Source: Paracoccus denitrificans
Lineage (GTDB): Bacteria; Pseudomonadota; Alphaproteobacteria; Rhodobacterales; Rhodobacteraceae
Direction: 5' to 3'
DNA length: 64,000 bases
Assembly (NCBI RefSeq): GCF_900100045.1
Contig: NZ_FNEA01000011.1
Span: 62,001-126,000 of the forward strand
Each line of letters starts with the position of its first letter. Position 1 is the stretch's first letter. The translations under genes were made by a program, and so were the position numbers. The notes beneath the pieces were generated by a model. The model was not told where the DNA came from. It saw only the letters and a list, made by a program, of their open reading frames with translations, and searched no databases. This document shows, in pieces, positions 10,115-22,956 of the stretch.

Positions 10115-10875
10115 ATGGCATCTCGACCAAGCATCAACCCCATGGGGCGCGGCATGGCGCTGGCGGCAGGAACGGCAGCTATGCTGACCCTTCCCGTGCT
10201 GCCTGCCCAGGCGGCGAATTTCACCCCGCCCGCCGGCTGCAAGCTGGAGGTGACGGTGCAGAACCGCGGTTGCAGCGTCTCGCAGCATTACCGTTGCAGC
10301 GCCGATACGGCGGGCGACCAATGGGTGACCTATTTCACCCCCGAGGGTCCGACCTTCCAGTCGCGCATCGACCGCGAGACGCGCTGGATGGAAAGCACCG
10401 ACCTGCGCACCGGCCTGACCGACGTGCTGGAGGATCAGGCGCAGGACCACGCCTCGTTCAGCACGCTGCTGGATAGCGGGCAGGACGATTTCGATTTCTG
10501 GACCCGCTCGAACAGCGGCGAGCGGCTGCATCATGTCGGCCATGACGAACTGACCGGCGAGACGGTGCAGGTCGACGGCGTGACGCTGGAGGTCACGCGC
10601 TTCGAGCTGACCACCTATAGCGAATCCGGCCAGGTGCTGATCCAGCGCCGGGGCCAGCAATTCATCAGCCGCGCGCAAGGGCGGTTCTATGGCGGCGTCG
10701 AGACCTCCGAGGACTGGACCGGCGCCGTGCAGCAGACGAACGACAGCCCGGTGACGTTCTCGTTCCCGGGGCATCCCGGCTTTGGCTCGACCACGCCGGA
10801 ATATGATTGCGACCTGCAGATGGTGGGCGGCCAAGGCGCCGGCGCCCTGTGGCAGCTTGTGAAGGAGGCACGGAC

Positions 10876-10879
<4 letters not shown>
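10115..10879 (+). CDS. secreted hypothetical protein between gltD and gltB
   Basis: The 254-residue protein has a cleavable signal peptide (positively charged start, hydrophobic core about residues 15-30, A-Q-A cleavage near 34) and is probably periplasmic. The mature part has four cysteines in C-K-L-E-V, G-C-S-V and Y-R-C near the N-terminus and C-D-L near the end, suggesting disulfides. No enzyme family is recognised. It starts 12 bases after gltD and its TGA overlaps the GTG of gltB, so it is part of the gltDB operon. The same arrangement is my recollection for related Rhodobacteraceae. Its role in glutamate synthesis is unknown. Confidence 0.75.
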
Positions 10880-15426
<4,547 letters not shown>

Positions 15427-15433
15427 CAGGAAG

Positions 15434-15453
15434 CGGGGGCCGAAAGGCCCCCG
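15434..15453 (+). terminator. rho-independent terminator of the gltDB operon
   Basis: An eight-pair GC stem (CGGGGGCC / GGCCCCCG) with a GAAA tetraloop is followed by TTTC, beginning eight bases after the gltB stop. This is a classical intrinsic terminator and marks the end of the left core block. Confidence 0.88.
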
Positions 15454-16013
15454 TTTCGGTTTCCGCTGACAGGTCAGTGCCTCAAGCCCCCCGAGCGCGC
15501 CGCATTCCCGCGGTCATGCGTCCTGCATGCCCCAGACGGCTCGGGCTCTTTCATCCGGCTGCGCCCGCAACCCGCGGGTCATCTGCGCGAGACAGCACGG
15601 GATGAAGCATCGCCCGCCATGCCTCCGCTCGACCATTACGAAGATGGGTATCGACCACGGCCATGCCGCCACGCTGCGGCATCATGAATCCAAGCTGCGG
15701 GAAATCCATGTAAGCCCCGGCCGCGCAGGAAGCATAGTAGCAAAAAAGGGGGGGACTATCGTGGCAATCTGGAAGTGCTATGAAATTTCAGAGAGTCTTG
15801 CTCTGTTCTCCATCCGAATCTTGAACGAATCCAGTGGCTTTGGCTAGCGCGTTCTTCGTTGACTGCCTTTTATTTCACTTCACACGCGGGTTGCCGTGTT
15901 GGGACTGGCAAAACTCGGGAGGTTCATGACGGCTTCGGTTTCGGTTTGTGATCTTACCGGGCCTTGAGGTGATCTGTCGCGCCGTAGTGTATGAAGCTTT
16001 CTCCCGATAACGC
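15454..16013. other. 560-base region without a recognisable gene; probable left edge of accessory DNA
   Basis: No frame here has a convincing protein. Composition changes from core-like GC-rich DNA to more AT-rich sequence after about 15,720. A run of A followed by a run of G occurs at 15742-15755. I looked for a copy of the tRNA-Pro 3' end that could mark an attachment site and found none. The left boundary of the accessory region most likely lies in this stretch. Confidence 0.45.
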
Positions 16014-16397
16014 TTATTGCTCATGCCGTTGCATGTTCCCGTCCGATAAATCTACCCAGAAATCAAGGTGGATGCCGCGATGGGGAAATTCGGCGCCTTT
16101 TTCAGTATGGTCGATAACCCCCGCATCTGCGAGCGTGATTACGTCCTGATGCACGGCTGGCGCATCGCGCCCGACCCGGCGCGCAAGCTCGTCAATGGAC
16201 ATGACCCCTTGCCCGGCAAGCGCCATGACAACCCTGAGACGAGAAGGTGTGAGAACCCGATGCAGATCCTCGTAGCTGCGAAAATACAGCGCGGGGATCG
16301 CCTCGCGGGTGTTGACTATAACGGCCAGTTCGCCTGCTTCGGTGAAGCCTGTCCGAAGATTGGCCCCCGTGTCCAGATGGATGTTCAGAGTGCTCAT
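16014..16397 (-). CDS. small HTH transcriptional regulator (HVO_A0114-like)
   Basis: The 127-residue protein has a predicted winged-helix segment in its second half (L-T-P-S-R-L-R-V-V-M-A-L through V-G-R-D-A-P-A-V-H-Q-D-V and L-A-D-A-G-V-I-D-H). Proteins with this F-R-S-Y-E-D-L start are often encoded beside toxin genes and are annotated as HVO_A0114-family DNA-binding proteins. ATG at 16397 is used because the frame upstream is low-complexity and lies in the spacer to the antitoxin gene. It lies about 110 bases downstream of the HigBA-like pair on the same strand. No partner toxin of its own is visible. Confidence 0.7.
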   Translation of the reverse strand: MSTLNIHLDTGANLRTGFTEAGELAVIVNTREAIPALYFRSYEDLHRVLTPSRLRVVMALAGQGVMSIDELARRVGRDAPAVHQDVITLADAGVIDHTEKGAEFPHRGIHLDFWVDLSDGNMQRHEQ

Positions 16398-16506
16398 TGT
16401 GTTCCTGCCAGCATTATCGGATGCCCCTGGAAATGCTGGTCGACATACATCCAACCATGCGGGGGGGTGATTTCCAGTCGGCTTCCATCTACTCGACGCA
16501 CTCAGG

Positions 16507-16785
16507 TCAACCCGCCAAGGCACGTTGCACCGCACCGGGCTCTTTCTCGATCACCCGCAGCAGCGTGGCAGCAGGACCAGAGACGCGACGCTGACCCTGT
16601 TCCCATTTTCGATACCCCGAAAGGCTCATTCCCATCAACGGGGCCATTTGCGCCTGCGTCAGCTTCGCCCGCATCCTGACCTCTCGCGGATCGACCGGCT
16701 CGTGCAGAATTGCGGTGCCTTCTCCCTTGGCATGGGCCAGTGCCTCGCCCATGGCCTGGATCAGATCTTCGCCAAACGTGCTCAT
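16507..16785 (-). CDS. HigA-type antitoxin (XRE-like HTH)
   Basis: The 92-residue protein has a C-terminal helix-turn-helix: L-T-Q-A-Q-M-A-P-L-M-G-M-S-L-S-G-Y-R-K-W-E-Q-G. This is the arrangement of antitoxins that sit downstream of RelE/HigB toxins. ATG at 16785 is chosen over ATG 16800 because it overlaps the toxin stop as ATGA and is preceded by GGAAAGGAA. By family it should neutralise the toxin and repress the shared promoter. Confidence 0.82.
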   Translation of the reverse strand: MSTFGEDLIQAMGEALAHAKGEGTAILHEPVDPREVRMRAKLTQAQMAPLMGMSLSGYRKWEQGQRRVSGPAATLLRVIEKEPGAVQRALAG

Positions 16786-17120
16786 TTCCTTTCCTTCCAT
16801 GCAGCCTTCAGCGCCGTGGCCAGCGCGGCCACAGTGCGCTTTTCATCCGGGGTCATGTCGCTTCTCGCGTTCTTGGCATAGGCCAGCAGCGCGTAAAGCG
16901 GCATGGATTCATCCAGGTAGTAGTAGATCACCCGAGCACCGCCCCGTTTGCCTCGACCTGAGGCTGCGAACCGGAGCTTGCGCACCCCACCCGTGCCAGG
17001 GATCTCATCACCGGCCATGGGGTTCTCGGCCAGAAAATCGATCAGTTCCCGCTTCTCGTCTTCGTCGAACAGCTTTTCGGTCTGTCGGGTAAAGATAGGG
17101 GTTTCCACTACTGTCTGCAT
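16782..17120 (-). CDS. RelE/HigB-like toxin
   Basis: The 112-residue basic protein begins with E-T-P-I-F-T-R-Q-T-E-K-L and contains the typical R-K-L-R-F-A core and R-V-I-Y-Y-Y-L strand, then Y-A-L-L-A-Y-A-K-N and a charged helix at the C-terminus. It matches the RelE/HigB superfamily, which cuts mRNA on the ribosome. The toxin gene precedes the antitoxin gene, which is the HigBA order. ATG at 17120 is preferred over GTG 17126. Confidence 0.82.
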   Translation of the reverse strand: MQTVVETPIFTRQTEKLFDEDEKRELIDFLAENPMAGDEIPGTGGVRKLRFAASGRGKRGGARVIYYYLDESMPLYALLAYAKNARSDMTPDEKRTVAALATALKAAWKERK

Positions 17121-17128
17121 GCCCACAT

Positions 17129-17145
17129 GTAGCCCATCGGGTTAC
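17129..17145 (-). promoter_or_regulatory. operator-like dyad upstream of the HigBA-like pair
   Basis: GTAGCCC and GGGTTAC (one mismatch) surround a three-base centre and end nine bases upstream of the toxin start. The position fits an autoregulatory site for the toxin-antitoxin complex. This assignment rests on symmetry and location only. Confidence 0.45.
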
Positions 17146-17704
17146 TTTTTGCAAGAAGTGGGTGATAAGAAGTATCAGACACCATCAATGCCGGCTTCCT
17201 CCGGAGGCGGGAAGACGAGAGCCTTCATCGGTTCTCATACTCCGCCCGCTTTCGGGCCTTGAGCGTTGCGCAATCCTGCGTATCATTGGCGGACGGTAAA
17301 ATCCGCCTCGTCAGGCGGCGCCTTGGTATGGTCAGGTCAATCTTCGGCCGTCAGCCGGCGGACTGCCGCCAGTACCTCTTCGATCGCCCGTTCCGCAGCC
17401 GCGAGCTTCACGGCCGCCATGAGCTCCTCACGCCCCGCCATTGCGAGAAACGAGGTCTCACCCAGATTGTCGCGCTATAGCTGACGCGCTAAACCGTGTT
17501 CTTGCTGATGCTAGATGCACGACGATTTCTTCTACGGAAACCCGGCGGTCGGACATGATGCGGCCCTTGGGAGGTCAGCCTTCTCCATGGTTCTCGCGAT
17601 CTCGTCCGATCCAGTCGGAGCGAACGAGCTTGAGGCGGGTTCGCCGCCACCCCCACCACCGCGCTTGATATGGGTCCGGGTCCCCATCGGTTGTCGCGTT
17701 GCGG
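17146..17704. other. gene-poor stretch with decayed frames
   Basis: No intact gene is recognised in these 560 bases. On the reverse strand a helix-rich 45-codon frame ends at about 17340 (E-E-L-M-A-A-V-K-L-A-A-A-E-R-A-I-E-E-V-L). Another short frame begins M-S-D-R-R-V-S-V-E-E-I near 17556. Both are cut by stops and look like scraps of older genes. Confidence 0.4.
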
Positions 17705-17910
17705 TCAGGCGGCGGCCTCTGGCGGCAGCGTGGGCGCCATGTCCGCGATCGCCTGGAACTTGGCCAGGAACTCAGGACGATGCTGCATGAGATAACGAAC
17801 CACCCGTGCGTTTCCGAGCAACTTTGCCAGGTAAAGGTGCTCACGATCTGTTTTCTGGGCTATCCGGCGTTTCGGGTTGATGGGGTCTGGAAGTGCTCCT
17901 TCCCTGAGCG
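17705..17910 (-). pseudogene. C-terminal remnant of a RepB-type plasmid partition (ParB-like) protein
   Basis: The reverse strand encodes about 68 residues ending with D-R-E-H-L-Y-L-A-K-L-L-G-N-A-R-V-V-R-Y-L, then a Q-H-R-P-E-F-L-A-K-F-Q-A-I-A-D-M tail and a TGA at 17707-17705. This is how I recall the C-terminus of RepB family partition proteins (PF07506), which are found on alphaproteobacterial plasmids and integrative elements. An in-frame stop cuts it off upstream at about 17911, so only the tail remains. It points to plasmid- or ICE-like ancestry of this part of the accessory DNA. Confidence 0.6.
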
Positions 17911-17947
17911 GTGTTCAGGTTGATGGATCGAATCCCCGCTTCATCGG

Positions 17948-18349
17948 CTACCTGATCCAGTTTTCAACCCGCAGGCCGCGAACGCGGGAAAACTCGCCCG
18001 TGTTGTCAGTCACGAGGATTGCGCCTGCGGCGTAGGCATGAGCTGCGATCAACAGATCGTTTGGACCAATGGGCTTGCCAGCGGCCTCAAGCTCGGCACG
18101 AATGCCGCCATACTCCGCGTCAGCAGGCACATCGAGCGCCAGAACCTGCACATTTTCCAGTATCGCCTCGACATGCGCCAGGAGTTTCGCAGACCCTTTC
18201 CTGGCGCACCCATATCGCAGCTCTGCGGCTGTGATGATGCTCACGCAGATCGCATCCGGGCCGACCTCGGCAATGCGCTTTGCCGCGCTGCCGTCAGGAT
18301 GTCGCAGCAGATCGGAGACGATATTGGTGTCGAGCATGTAAAGGGTCAA
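17948..18349 (-). CDS. vapC: VapC-type PIN-domain ribonuclease toxin
   Basis: The 133-residue PIN domain begins M-L-D-T-N-I-V-S-D-L-L with the first acidic residue, then T-A-A-E-L-R-Y-G (second), N-D-L-L-I-A-A-H-A (third) and T-D-N-T-G-E-F (fourth). All four metal-binding positions are kept, so it should be active. VapC toxins cut tRNA or rRNA. Its ATG overlaps the vapB stop by four bases. Confidence 0.93.
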   Translation of the reverse strand: MTLYMLDTNIVSDLLRHPDGSAAKRIAEVGPDAICVSIITAAELRYGCARKGSAKLLAHVEAILENVQVLALDVPADAEYGGIRAELEAAGKPIGPNDLLIAAHAYAAGAILVTDNTGEFSRVRGLRVENWIR

Positions 18350-18609
18350 AGGTCGATTTCCTTGGCCGGGAGAAGCGTCTCGTCCACATCAGGAAACTGA
18401 TCCTCTGGCCCAAGCGGGTCTAGTCCGGCCAGCACTTCAAGCAGGTTCTTGCGGCGCAGCGGCTCGATGATAAGCCGGTTCCCGTCACGATAGATGTTCA
18501 CCCGATCCCCCGGCATCTCGAAGTCAGCCGGGATGCGGACGGCCTGGCTCTTGTTGTTGCGGAAGAGCTTGGCTTCACGAGGCCCTGAAGATGGCTGCGG
18601 ATGCGGCAT
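18346..18609 (-). CDS. vapB: VapB-type AbrB-fold antitoxin
   Basis: The 87-residue protein has an N-terminal swapped-hairpin AbrB domain (A-K-L-F-R-N-N-K-S-Q-A-V-R-I-P, then V-N-I-Y-R-D-G-N-R-L-I-I-E-P) and an acidic tail that would occupy the toxin active site. It lies directly upstream of vapC with an ATGA overlap. The AT-rich segment at 18610-18660, which contains TGTATATG/CATATACA-like symmetry, is a likely promoter/operator. Confidence 0.92.
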   Translation of the reverse strand: MPHPQPSSGPREAKLFRNNKSQAVRIPADFEMPGDRVNIYRDGNRLIIEPLRRKNLLEVLAGLDPLGPEDQFPDVDETLLPAKEIDL

Positions 18610-18828
18610 GATCGCCCCTCCTGTTCATGTGTATATGCAGAAACATATACATCATGCTACGGAGATTTTCAACCTGCGCCGTCGTCAGCCCCGTCCCTAC
18701 AACCCATTTTGTGGAGAGCGGGCCGGGGCTCGCTCATCTCATCAACCCAAAACGCCGGAGCTGAAATGCAACCAAAACCGATGCGGGCAAGGTTGGACTC
18801 GGCTGACGCGCTAGACCGAGCCCTTTCG

Positions 18829-18980
18829 CACTGCCCTGCTAGCCGCGTGTCGGAGCGGTATGTCCGCGTGCTGGGGCAGAACCGTTCCACGCAGCGTCGC
18901 CTTTCTCGCGACCGGGATGACGAGCGGCAATTGACCGACGACATCGTTGCACTGGCCCGCCGCTATGGCAGCTACACCTT
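18829..18980 (+). pseudogene. fragment of an IS3-family transposase (orfB N-terminal part)
   Basis: About 50 codons read V-S-E-R-Y-V-R-V-L-G-Q-N-R-S-T-Q-R-R, then a D-D-E-R-Q-L-T-D-D-I-V-A-L-A-R-R-Y-G-S-Y motif. These match the conserved region ahead of the integrase core in IS3-family orfB proteins. The match stops at about 18980, where the sequence switches to a reverse-strand hsdR fragment. No ends or start codon remain. Confidence 0.7.
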
Positions 18981-19135
18981 CAATAGGATTTCGGACAGCG
19001 GCGCCTTCTCCTTGTCCTGCACCTCAGCCGAGCCGGCTTCGGTCATCGGCCTCAGCTTATCGGCTCCGGCGCCCAAGGTCAGGTCGGCCCTGTCCTTCGC
19101 GGTCAGCTTGTGGTGCGTCAGTTCCCAACTTGCTG
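18981..19135 (-). pseudogene. fragment of a type I restriction enzyme R subunit (hsdR)
   Basis: The reverse strand reads E-L-T-H-H-K-L-T-A-K-D-R-A-D-L-T-L-G, then S-A-E-V-Q-D-K-E-K-A-P-L-S-E-I-L. The same protein segment occurs at 48,310-48,450 on the forward strand with roughly 80% nucleotide identity by eye. It resembles the region close to the C-terminus of HsdR proteins. It is bounded by the IS3 fragment on one side and the IS5 fragment on the other. Confidence 0.62.
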
Positions 19136-19140
19136 AGGTC

Positions 19141-19266
19141 AACGCCTTCGGCGAGCGCATCGCATCACGGGACCCGGACCGCCAAGCAGCCAAAGTCCAG
19201 ATCCGCGTTGCGCCCATGAACCGCCTCAATGCACTCGGCATCGCAGAGATCGAACGCGTGGCCTGA
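19141..19266 (+). pseudogene. C-terminal fragment of an IS5-family transposase
   Basis: Forty-one codons ending in TGA read G-E-R-I-A-S-R-D-P-D-R-Q-A-A-K-V-Q-I-R-V and N-A-L-G-I-A-E-I-E-R-V-A, the usual end of an IS5-family transposase. It belongs to a different subgroup from the copy at 57,030. Nothing upstream of it is preserved. Confidence 0.68.
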
Positions 19267-19460
19267 ACCAAGCGGGGAAAGGGCACGTCCCACCACTGCC
19301 TGACTTCTGCAACAATGCCTAAACCATCTTCAAACGGCGCAAGAGATCAAAACCTTTGAGAAGCGCCGATTGCTGCATCATCAAACCGCAGCATGGACTG
19401 AAAGCCGAACGAGCCAAGCCTTCCGTTCCAGATCATCCAGCGACGGACAGTAGTGACATC

Positions 19461-20699
19461 TCAGCCTGCTGAAGCAAAACTCCGGACAGCGGCAGGTTTA
19501 TCATAACGCGGCAGCACCCGGAACACCGCCGCAGCCATCGTCAACAACACGACGTTCAGGAACAGCCCCAGTTGATAGTTGCCCAGCGAATCGAATATCC
19601 GCGCCATGATCAGCGGACTGATCCCGACGGCTCCGATGAACGCCGCATATTGCCAGCCATAGACCTTGCTGTAGTCGGACCTGCGGAAATATCGGGACAC
19701 CAGGTAGCCCATCAGATCCGCCTCGACGCCCAGTGAAAAGCCGATAGCGATCGTGGCGGGGATGGCCACGCTGGCGCCGACCATGGCCAGCGCAAGACAG
19801 CCCAGGGCCGCCGACAGCGACACCCCGACCAGGATGTAGGCCGCGAAGATGCGGTCGGCCAACCAGCCGCCGATCAGGCGCCCCGCCATCCCCGAGATGC
19901 CCAGGAAGCCGACGATCCCTGCCGCCGTGACCGGCTCGAGCCCCGCGTCGATCAGCATCGGCGACAGGTGCACGATCAGGCTGCCGATGCCGAGCGAAAA
20001 CAACGCCAGCCCGGTGATCAGCAGGCGGAAGATGTTCCGGCGTTCGGCCTCGGTGAAGGCGCCGTTGTCGTCCTCGGGGGCGGCCTGCGCAGCCTGGACG
20101 CCATCGCCCTGCCCGCGCAGAAGCAGCAGGAAGGGCAGGACGATCGCCATCATGACCGCCAGCGCGATGTAGCCCGCGCGCCAGTTGGTGTCGTCGATCG
20201 AGGTCGCCACGATGGCCGGCGCGACCGTCGCCACAACGCTGGGGCCCATCAGGGTGATGCCCATGGCCAGCCCCTTCATCCGCGAGAAATGGCCCGCGAT
20301 CACCTTGGTATAGGCCACCGGCGCCGCCGCCGCGCCCAGCAGCGCGATCAGGACATGGACGGCATAGAAGCCCGCAAGGCTGTTCACGAAACGGGCAAGG
20401 ACCAGATACAGCACCACCGCCGAGATGATCGAGACCGCCGCGCAACGCACCGGGCCGAAGCGGTCGATCGCCCGGCCCACGATGGGTGAGGCCACCCCGA
20501 TCGACAGCGTGAACAGCAGCACCGCGAAGGAGAGCTGCGAGCGGCTCCAGCCGTATTCGGCGATGAGCGCGGGGAAGAAGACGCCGGCCGTATAGATCGG
20601 CAGCGAGGAAACCCCCAACCCGCAGCCGACCATGGCGGCGACGAGATATTTCCAGCCGGTTTTCAATTCGTCCATGGACGAGGTGGTCACAGTCTGCAT
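19461..20699 (-). CDS. MFS transporter (monocarboxylate/OFA-like)
   Basis: The 412-residue protein has about twelve hydrophobic segments and an MFS motif between segments 2 and 3 (G-R-A-I-D-R-F-G-P-V-R). A polar central loop (about residues 195-220) separates two six-helix halves. ATG at 20699 has AGGAG nine bases upstream. It is the last gene of the leftward unit that includes an SDR and an alpha/beta hydrolase, so it most likely imports the compound they act on. Substrate unknown. Confidence 0.85.
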   Translation of the reverse strand: MQTVTTSSMDELKTGWKYLVAAMVGCGLGVSSLPIYTAGVFFPALIAEYGWSRSQLSFAVLLFTLSIGVASPIVGRAIDRFGPVRCAAVSIISAVVLYLVLARFVNSLAGFYAVHVLIALLGAAAAPVAYTKVIAGHFSRMKGLAMGITLMGPSVVATVAPAIVATSIDDTNWRAGYIALAVMMAIVLPFLLLLRGQGDGVQAAQAAPEDDNGAFTEAERRNIFRLLITGLALFSLGIGSLIVHLSPMLIDAGLEPVTAAGIVGFLGISGMAGRLIGGWLADRIFAAYILVGVSLSAALGCLALAMVGASVAIPATIAIGFSLGVEADLMGYLVSRYFRRSDYSKVYGWQYAAFIGAVGISPLIMARIFDSLGNYQLGLFLNVVLLTMAAAVFRVLPRYDKPAAVRSFASAG

Positions 20700-20834
20700 G
20701 AGAAATACTCCTGCAAGAGATGATGTGATCCGCGCAGGCGAGGCTTGCATCCCCAGGCCGTGCGCCGGGATGGATCGGCCGCCCGGCGGCCTGGATGTGG
20801 GTGTCGCAGGATCAAGGCCCGACCCCGCGAACGA

Positions 20835-21608
20835 TCAGCCGATCGCGGCGGACAGGCCCTCATCGGCCAGAAGGATGCTGCCATACATCGGCCGCGCCTC
20901 GTCGGAGACCAGGAACAGCGCGGTCGAGGCGATCTCGTCGGGCTTCGAGAAGGTCTGGTTGCTGGGCGTCATGGCCTTCATCGCCGCCAGCACCGCCGAC
21001 TGCGCCGGATCGTTGCGCATCGCGTCATTCATCGGCGTCTCGGTATTGCCGGGCGCGATGGCGTTGACGTTGATGTTGAAGGGCGCAAGCTCGGCCCCCA
21101 GGACCCTGGTTAGCATCGCCGTCGCCGCCTTGCTGGCGCAATAGAGCGCAAAGCCCTTGATCGCGGTCAGCCCGGCCACCGACGAGAAGTTGAGGATCTT
21201 GCCGCCGCCCGCCGCCTTCATGTGCGGGACAACAGCCTGAATGGCGTTCCAGCTTCCCTTCAGGTTGATGTCGATCATGCCGTTCAGCACCTCCGGCGGA
21301 GTGTCACCCACGGGTGAGGGAAGAAAGACGCCCGCTGCGTTGACCCAGATGTCGATCCGGCCGTCCGCCTTGACGACGTTATCGGCCAGCGCCCGCATCA
21401 TCCATTCGCTTTGCACATCCGCAACATGCGGCGCCGCCTGTCCGTCCGCCGCGACGATCCGGTCGGCGACGACCCGGGCCTTGTCGATGCTGCTGCTGGC
21501 GACCACATGGACCCGCGCGCCCTCGGCGGCCAACCGCATGGCGACGGTCGCGCCGATCCCCGAACTGCCGCCGGTGACGACAGCGATCTTGTCCTTGAAC
21601 CGGTTCAT
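20835..21608 (-). CDS. short-chain dehydrogenase/reductase
   Basis: The 257-residue classical SDR carries the cofactor motif T-G-G-S-S-G-I-G near residue 12, N-A-A-G-V near 89, catalytic Ser in N-F-S-S-V-A-G near 139, and Y-C-A-S-K near 155. The basic residues that select NADP are not obvious, so NAD is more likely. The start overlaps the stop of the alpha/beta hydrolase gene by four bases (ATGA), so the two are translationally coupled. Its substrate is probably a hydroxy- or oxo-intermediate released by that hydrolase. Confidence 0.9.
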   Translation of the reverse strand: MNRFKDKIAVVTGGSSGIGATVAMRLAAEGARVHVVASSSIDKARVVADRIVAADGQAAPHVADVQSEWMMRALADNVVKADGRIDIWVNAAGVFLPSPVGDTPPEVLNGMIDINLKGSWNAIQAVVPHMKAAGGGKILNFSSVAGLTAIKGFALYCASKAATAMLTRVLGAELAPFNINVNAIAPGNTETPMNDAMRNDPAQSAVLAAMKAMTPSNQTFSKPDEIASTALFLVSDEARPMYGSILLADEGLSAAIG

Positions 21609-22771
21609 GCCACGCGCCCCCCCAGAATGCGGGCGGCCCAGTCATAGACATAGTGGCCCTGCATCTCCATCACATCGACGCCGCAATGCTCTGTCGAGCC
21701 CTCGGCCACCGAAAACACCCGTAGCTTCGCATCGGCGCTGTTCACCGCCCCGGCTACGGTCTTTTCGGCATGGGCCAGCGCAACCTGACGGTCGTTCTCG
21801 CCATGCACCACCAGCAGCGGGCATTTCACCTGCCCGATTACCGGCTCCAGGGTGCGGGCCTTCAACACCGCGATGGCCTCGTCGATGGTCGGCTTTCCGG
21901 TCACATGCATGGCGTGGATGCCGCTTTCCGGCAGCCCGTCGGACAGCCCGGAGCCCGAGGTGCCGCGCAGCAGCGCCTCCCACCCGGCATCAAGTTCGAA
22001 GAAGGCGCCAAGGCTCGCCACGCATTTGAAGCGATGGTCCTGGGACGCCGCGCGCGGAGCGCAGTAGCCGCCCATCGACAGGCCAACGATGCCGATACGG
22101 TCAGCATCGATTGCCGGATGCGCGGCAAGGAAGTCGTAGAATTTCCCTGCTGACACCTCGGTTTCCGGGCGTTTCGGGATATTGTGGAAGCGCACGGCCT
22201 CGCCTGTTCCCTCCTGATCCACGAACAGCGTGGCGATGCCGCGCCGGGCCGACATGCCGGCATAGATCAGGTAATGCATCTCCTTGATCGAATCGAAGCC
22301 GTTGTAGAAGACCAGCGCCGGTTGCCTTGCATCGGTATCGGCCAGACGCAGCCAGCCCGACAGCACACCGTCTTCGAACGGGATCTCGACGCGCTCCCAC
22401 CGGTCGCCCGAAAGCTCCAGGCCCTTGCGGAAGGCGGCGATCCCCAGGTTGTAGACATGCATCCGGCGCGGATCGGACCATGAGGCGATCCGCTCGGCGA
22501 ACAGGTAGTAATTCGCCGCCCGCATGTATTTGGCCGAGGCGGTGAAACCGTTGCCCGCTGCTTCATCGGCTTTTGCAAGATCGTTCAGCTTGTGGCCCAG
22601 GCGGGTCCAGTTCTGATACCAGGCCTCGTTTGCGGCCGCGGTATGGCCGGCTTCGACCAGTGGCACCAGCGGCGCCAGCGCCTCGTCCAGTTCCGAGATC
22701 TGCGCACCCATCGCGATGGAGCACGAGACGGCAAGACTCCACGAATAGTTGTTGGGAAAATACTGGTACAT
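21605..22771 (-). CDS. alpha/beta hydrolase (C-C or ester hydrolase, FrsA/DHPON-hydrolase-like)
   Basis: The 388-residue protein has an N-terminal helical region (about 1-120) and a C-terminal alpha/beta hydrolase fold. Catalytic residues are the nucleophile Ser in G-L-S-M-G-G near residue 243, Asp in G-E-N-D-R-Q near 328, and His in S-T-E-H-C-G near 361. The helical N-domain plus hydrolase layout resembles 2,6-dihydroxypseudooxynicotine hydrolase and FrsA-like proteins, which split C-C or ester bonds. An operator-like palindrome lies 107 bases upstream. It is the first gene of the hydrolase-SDR-MFS unit. Confidence 0.8.
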   Translation of the reverse strand: MYQYFPNNYSWSLAVSCSIAMGAQISELDEALAPLVPLVEAGHTAAANEAWYQNWTRLGHKLNDLAKADEAAGNGFTASAKYMRAANYYLFAERIASWSDPRRMHVYNLGIAAFRKGLELSGDRWERVEIPFEDGVLSGWLRLADTDARQPALVFYNGFDSIKEMHYLIYAGMSARRGIATLFVDQEGTGEAVRFHNIPKRPETEVSAGKFYDFLAAHPAIDADRIGIVGLSMGGYCAPRAASQDHRFKCVASLGAFFELDAGWEALLRGTSGSGLSDGLPESGIHAMHVTGKPTIDEAIAVLKARTLEPVIGQVKCPLLVVHGENDRQVALAHAEKTVAGAVNSADAKLRVFSVAEGSTEHCGVDVMEMQGHYVYDWAARILGGRVA

Positions 22772-22877
22772 GGCTCACCCTGTTGATTGGCTTGTCCTGC
22801 TTGAAGGGTCGCCGCTAAAGGCGTCCGACACCTGCGTGCAGGCCTCCTGCATCATTGCGTATCAGCAACAATACTCC

Positions 22878-22893
22878 ATTGCGAATGCGCAAT
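22878..22893 (-). promoter_or_regulatory. operator-like palindrome, copy 1 (hydrolase promoter)
   Basis: ATTGCG-AATG-CGCAAT is a perfect six-base inverted repeat in the 185-base gap upstream of the hydrolase gene. The same motif with one arm change stands in front of the XRE-cupin regulator gene at 23,590. Two copies flanking the regulator gene make it a good candidate for that regulator's binding site. Confidence 0.6.
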
Positions 22894-22956
22894 CAAAAAG
22901 AAAATTTCCGGCGGAGATCCCCGCAGATTCGCGCGAATTTTCAAGATGAAACTCTT

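Noticed and set aside
10807-10875. Upstream extension of gltB to ATG 10807
   Set aside because: It lies inside the secreted-protein gene, and GTG 10876 has an ideal GGAGG site and gives a normal-length propeptide before Cys35.
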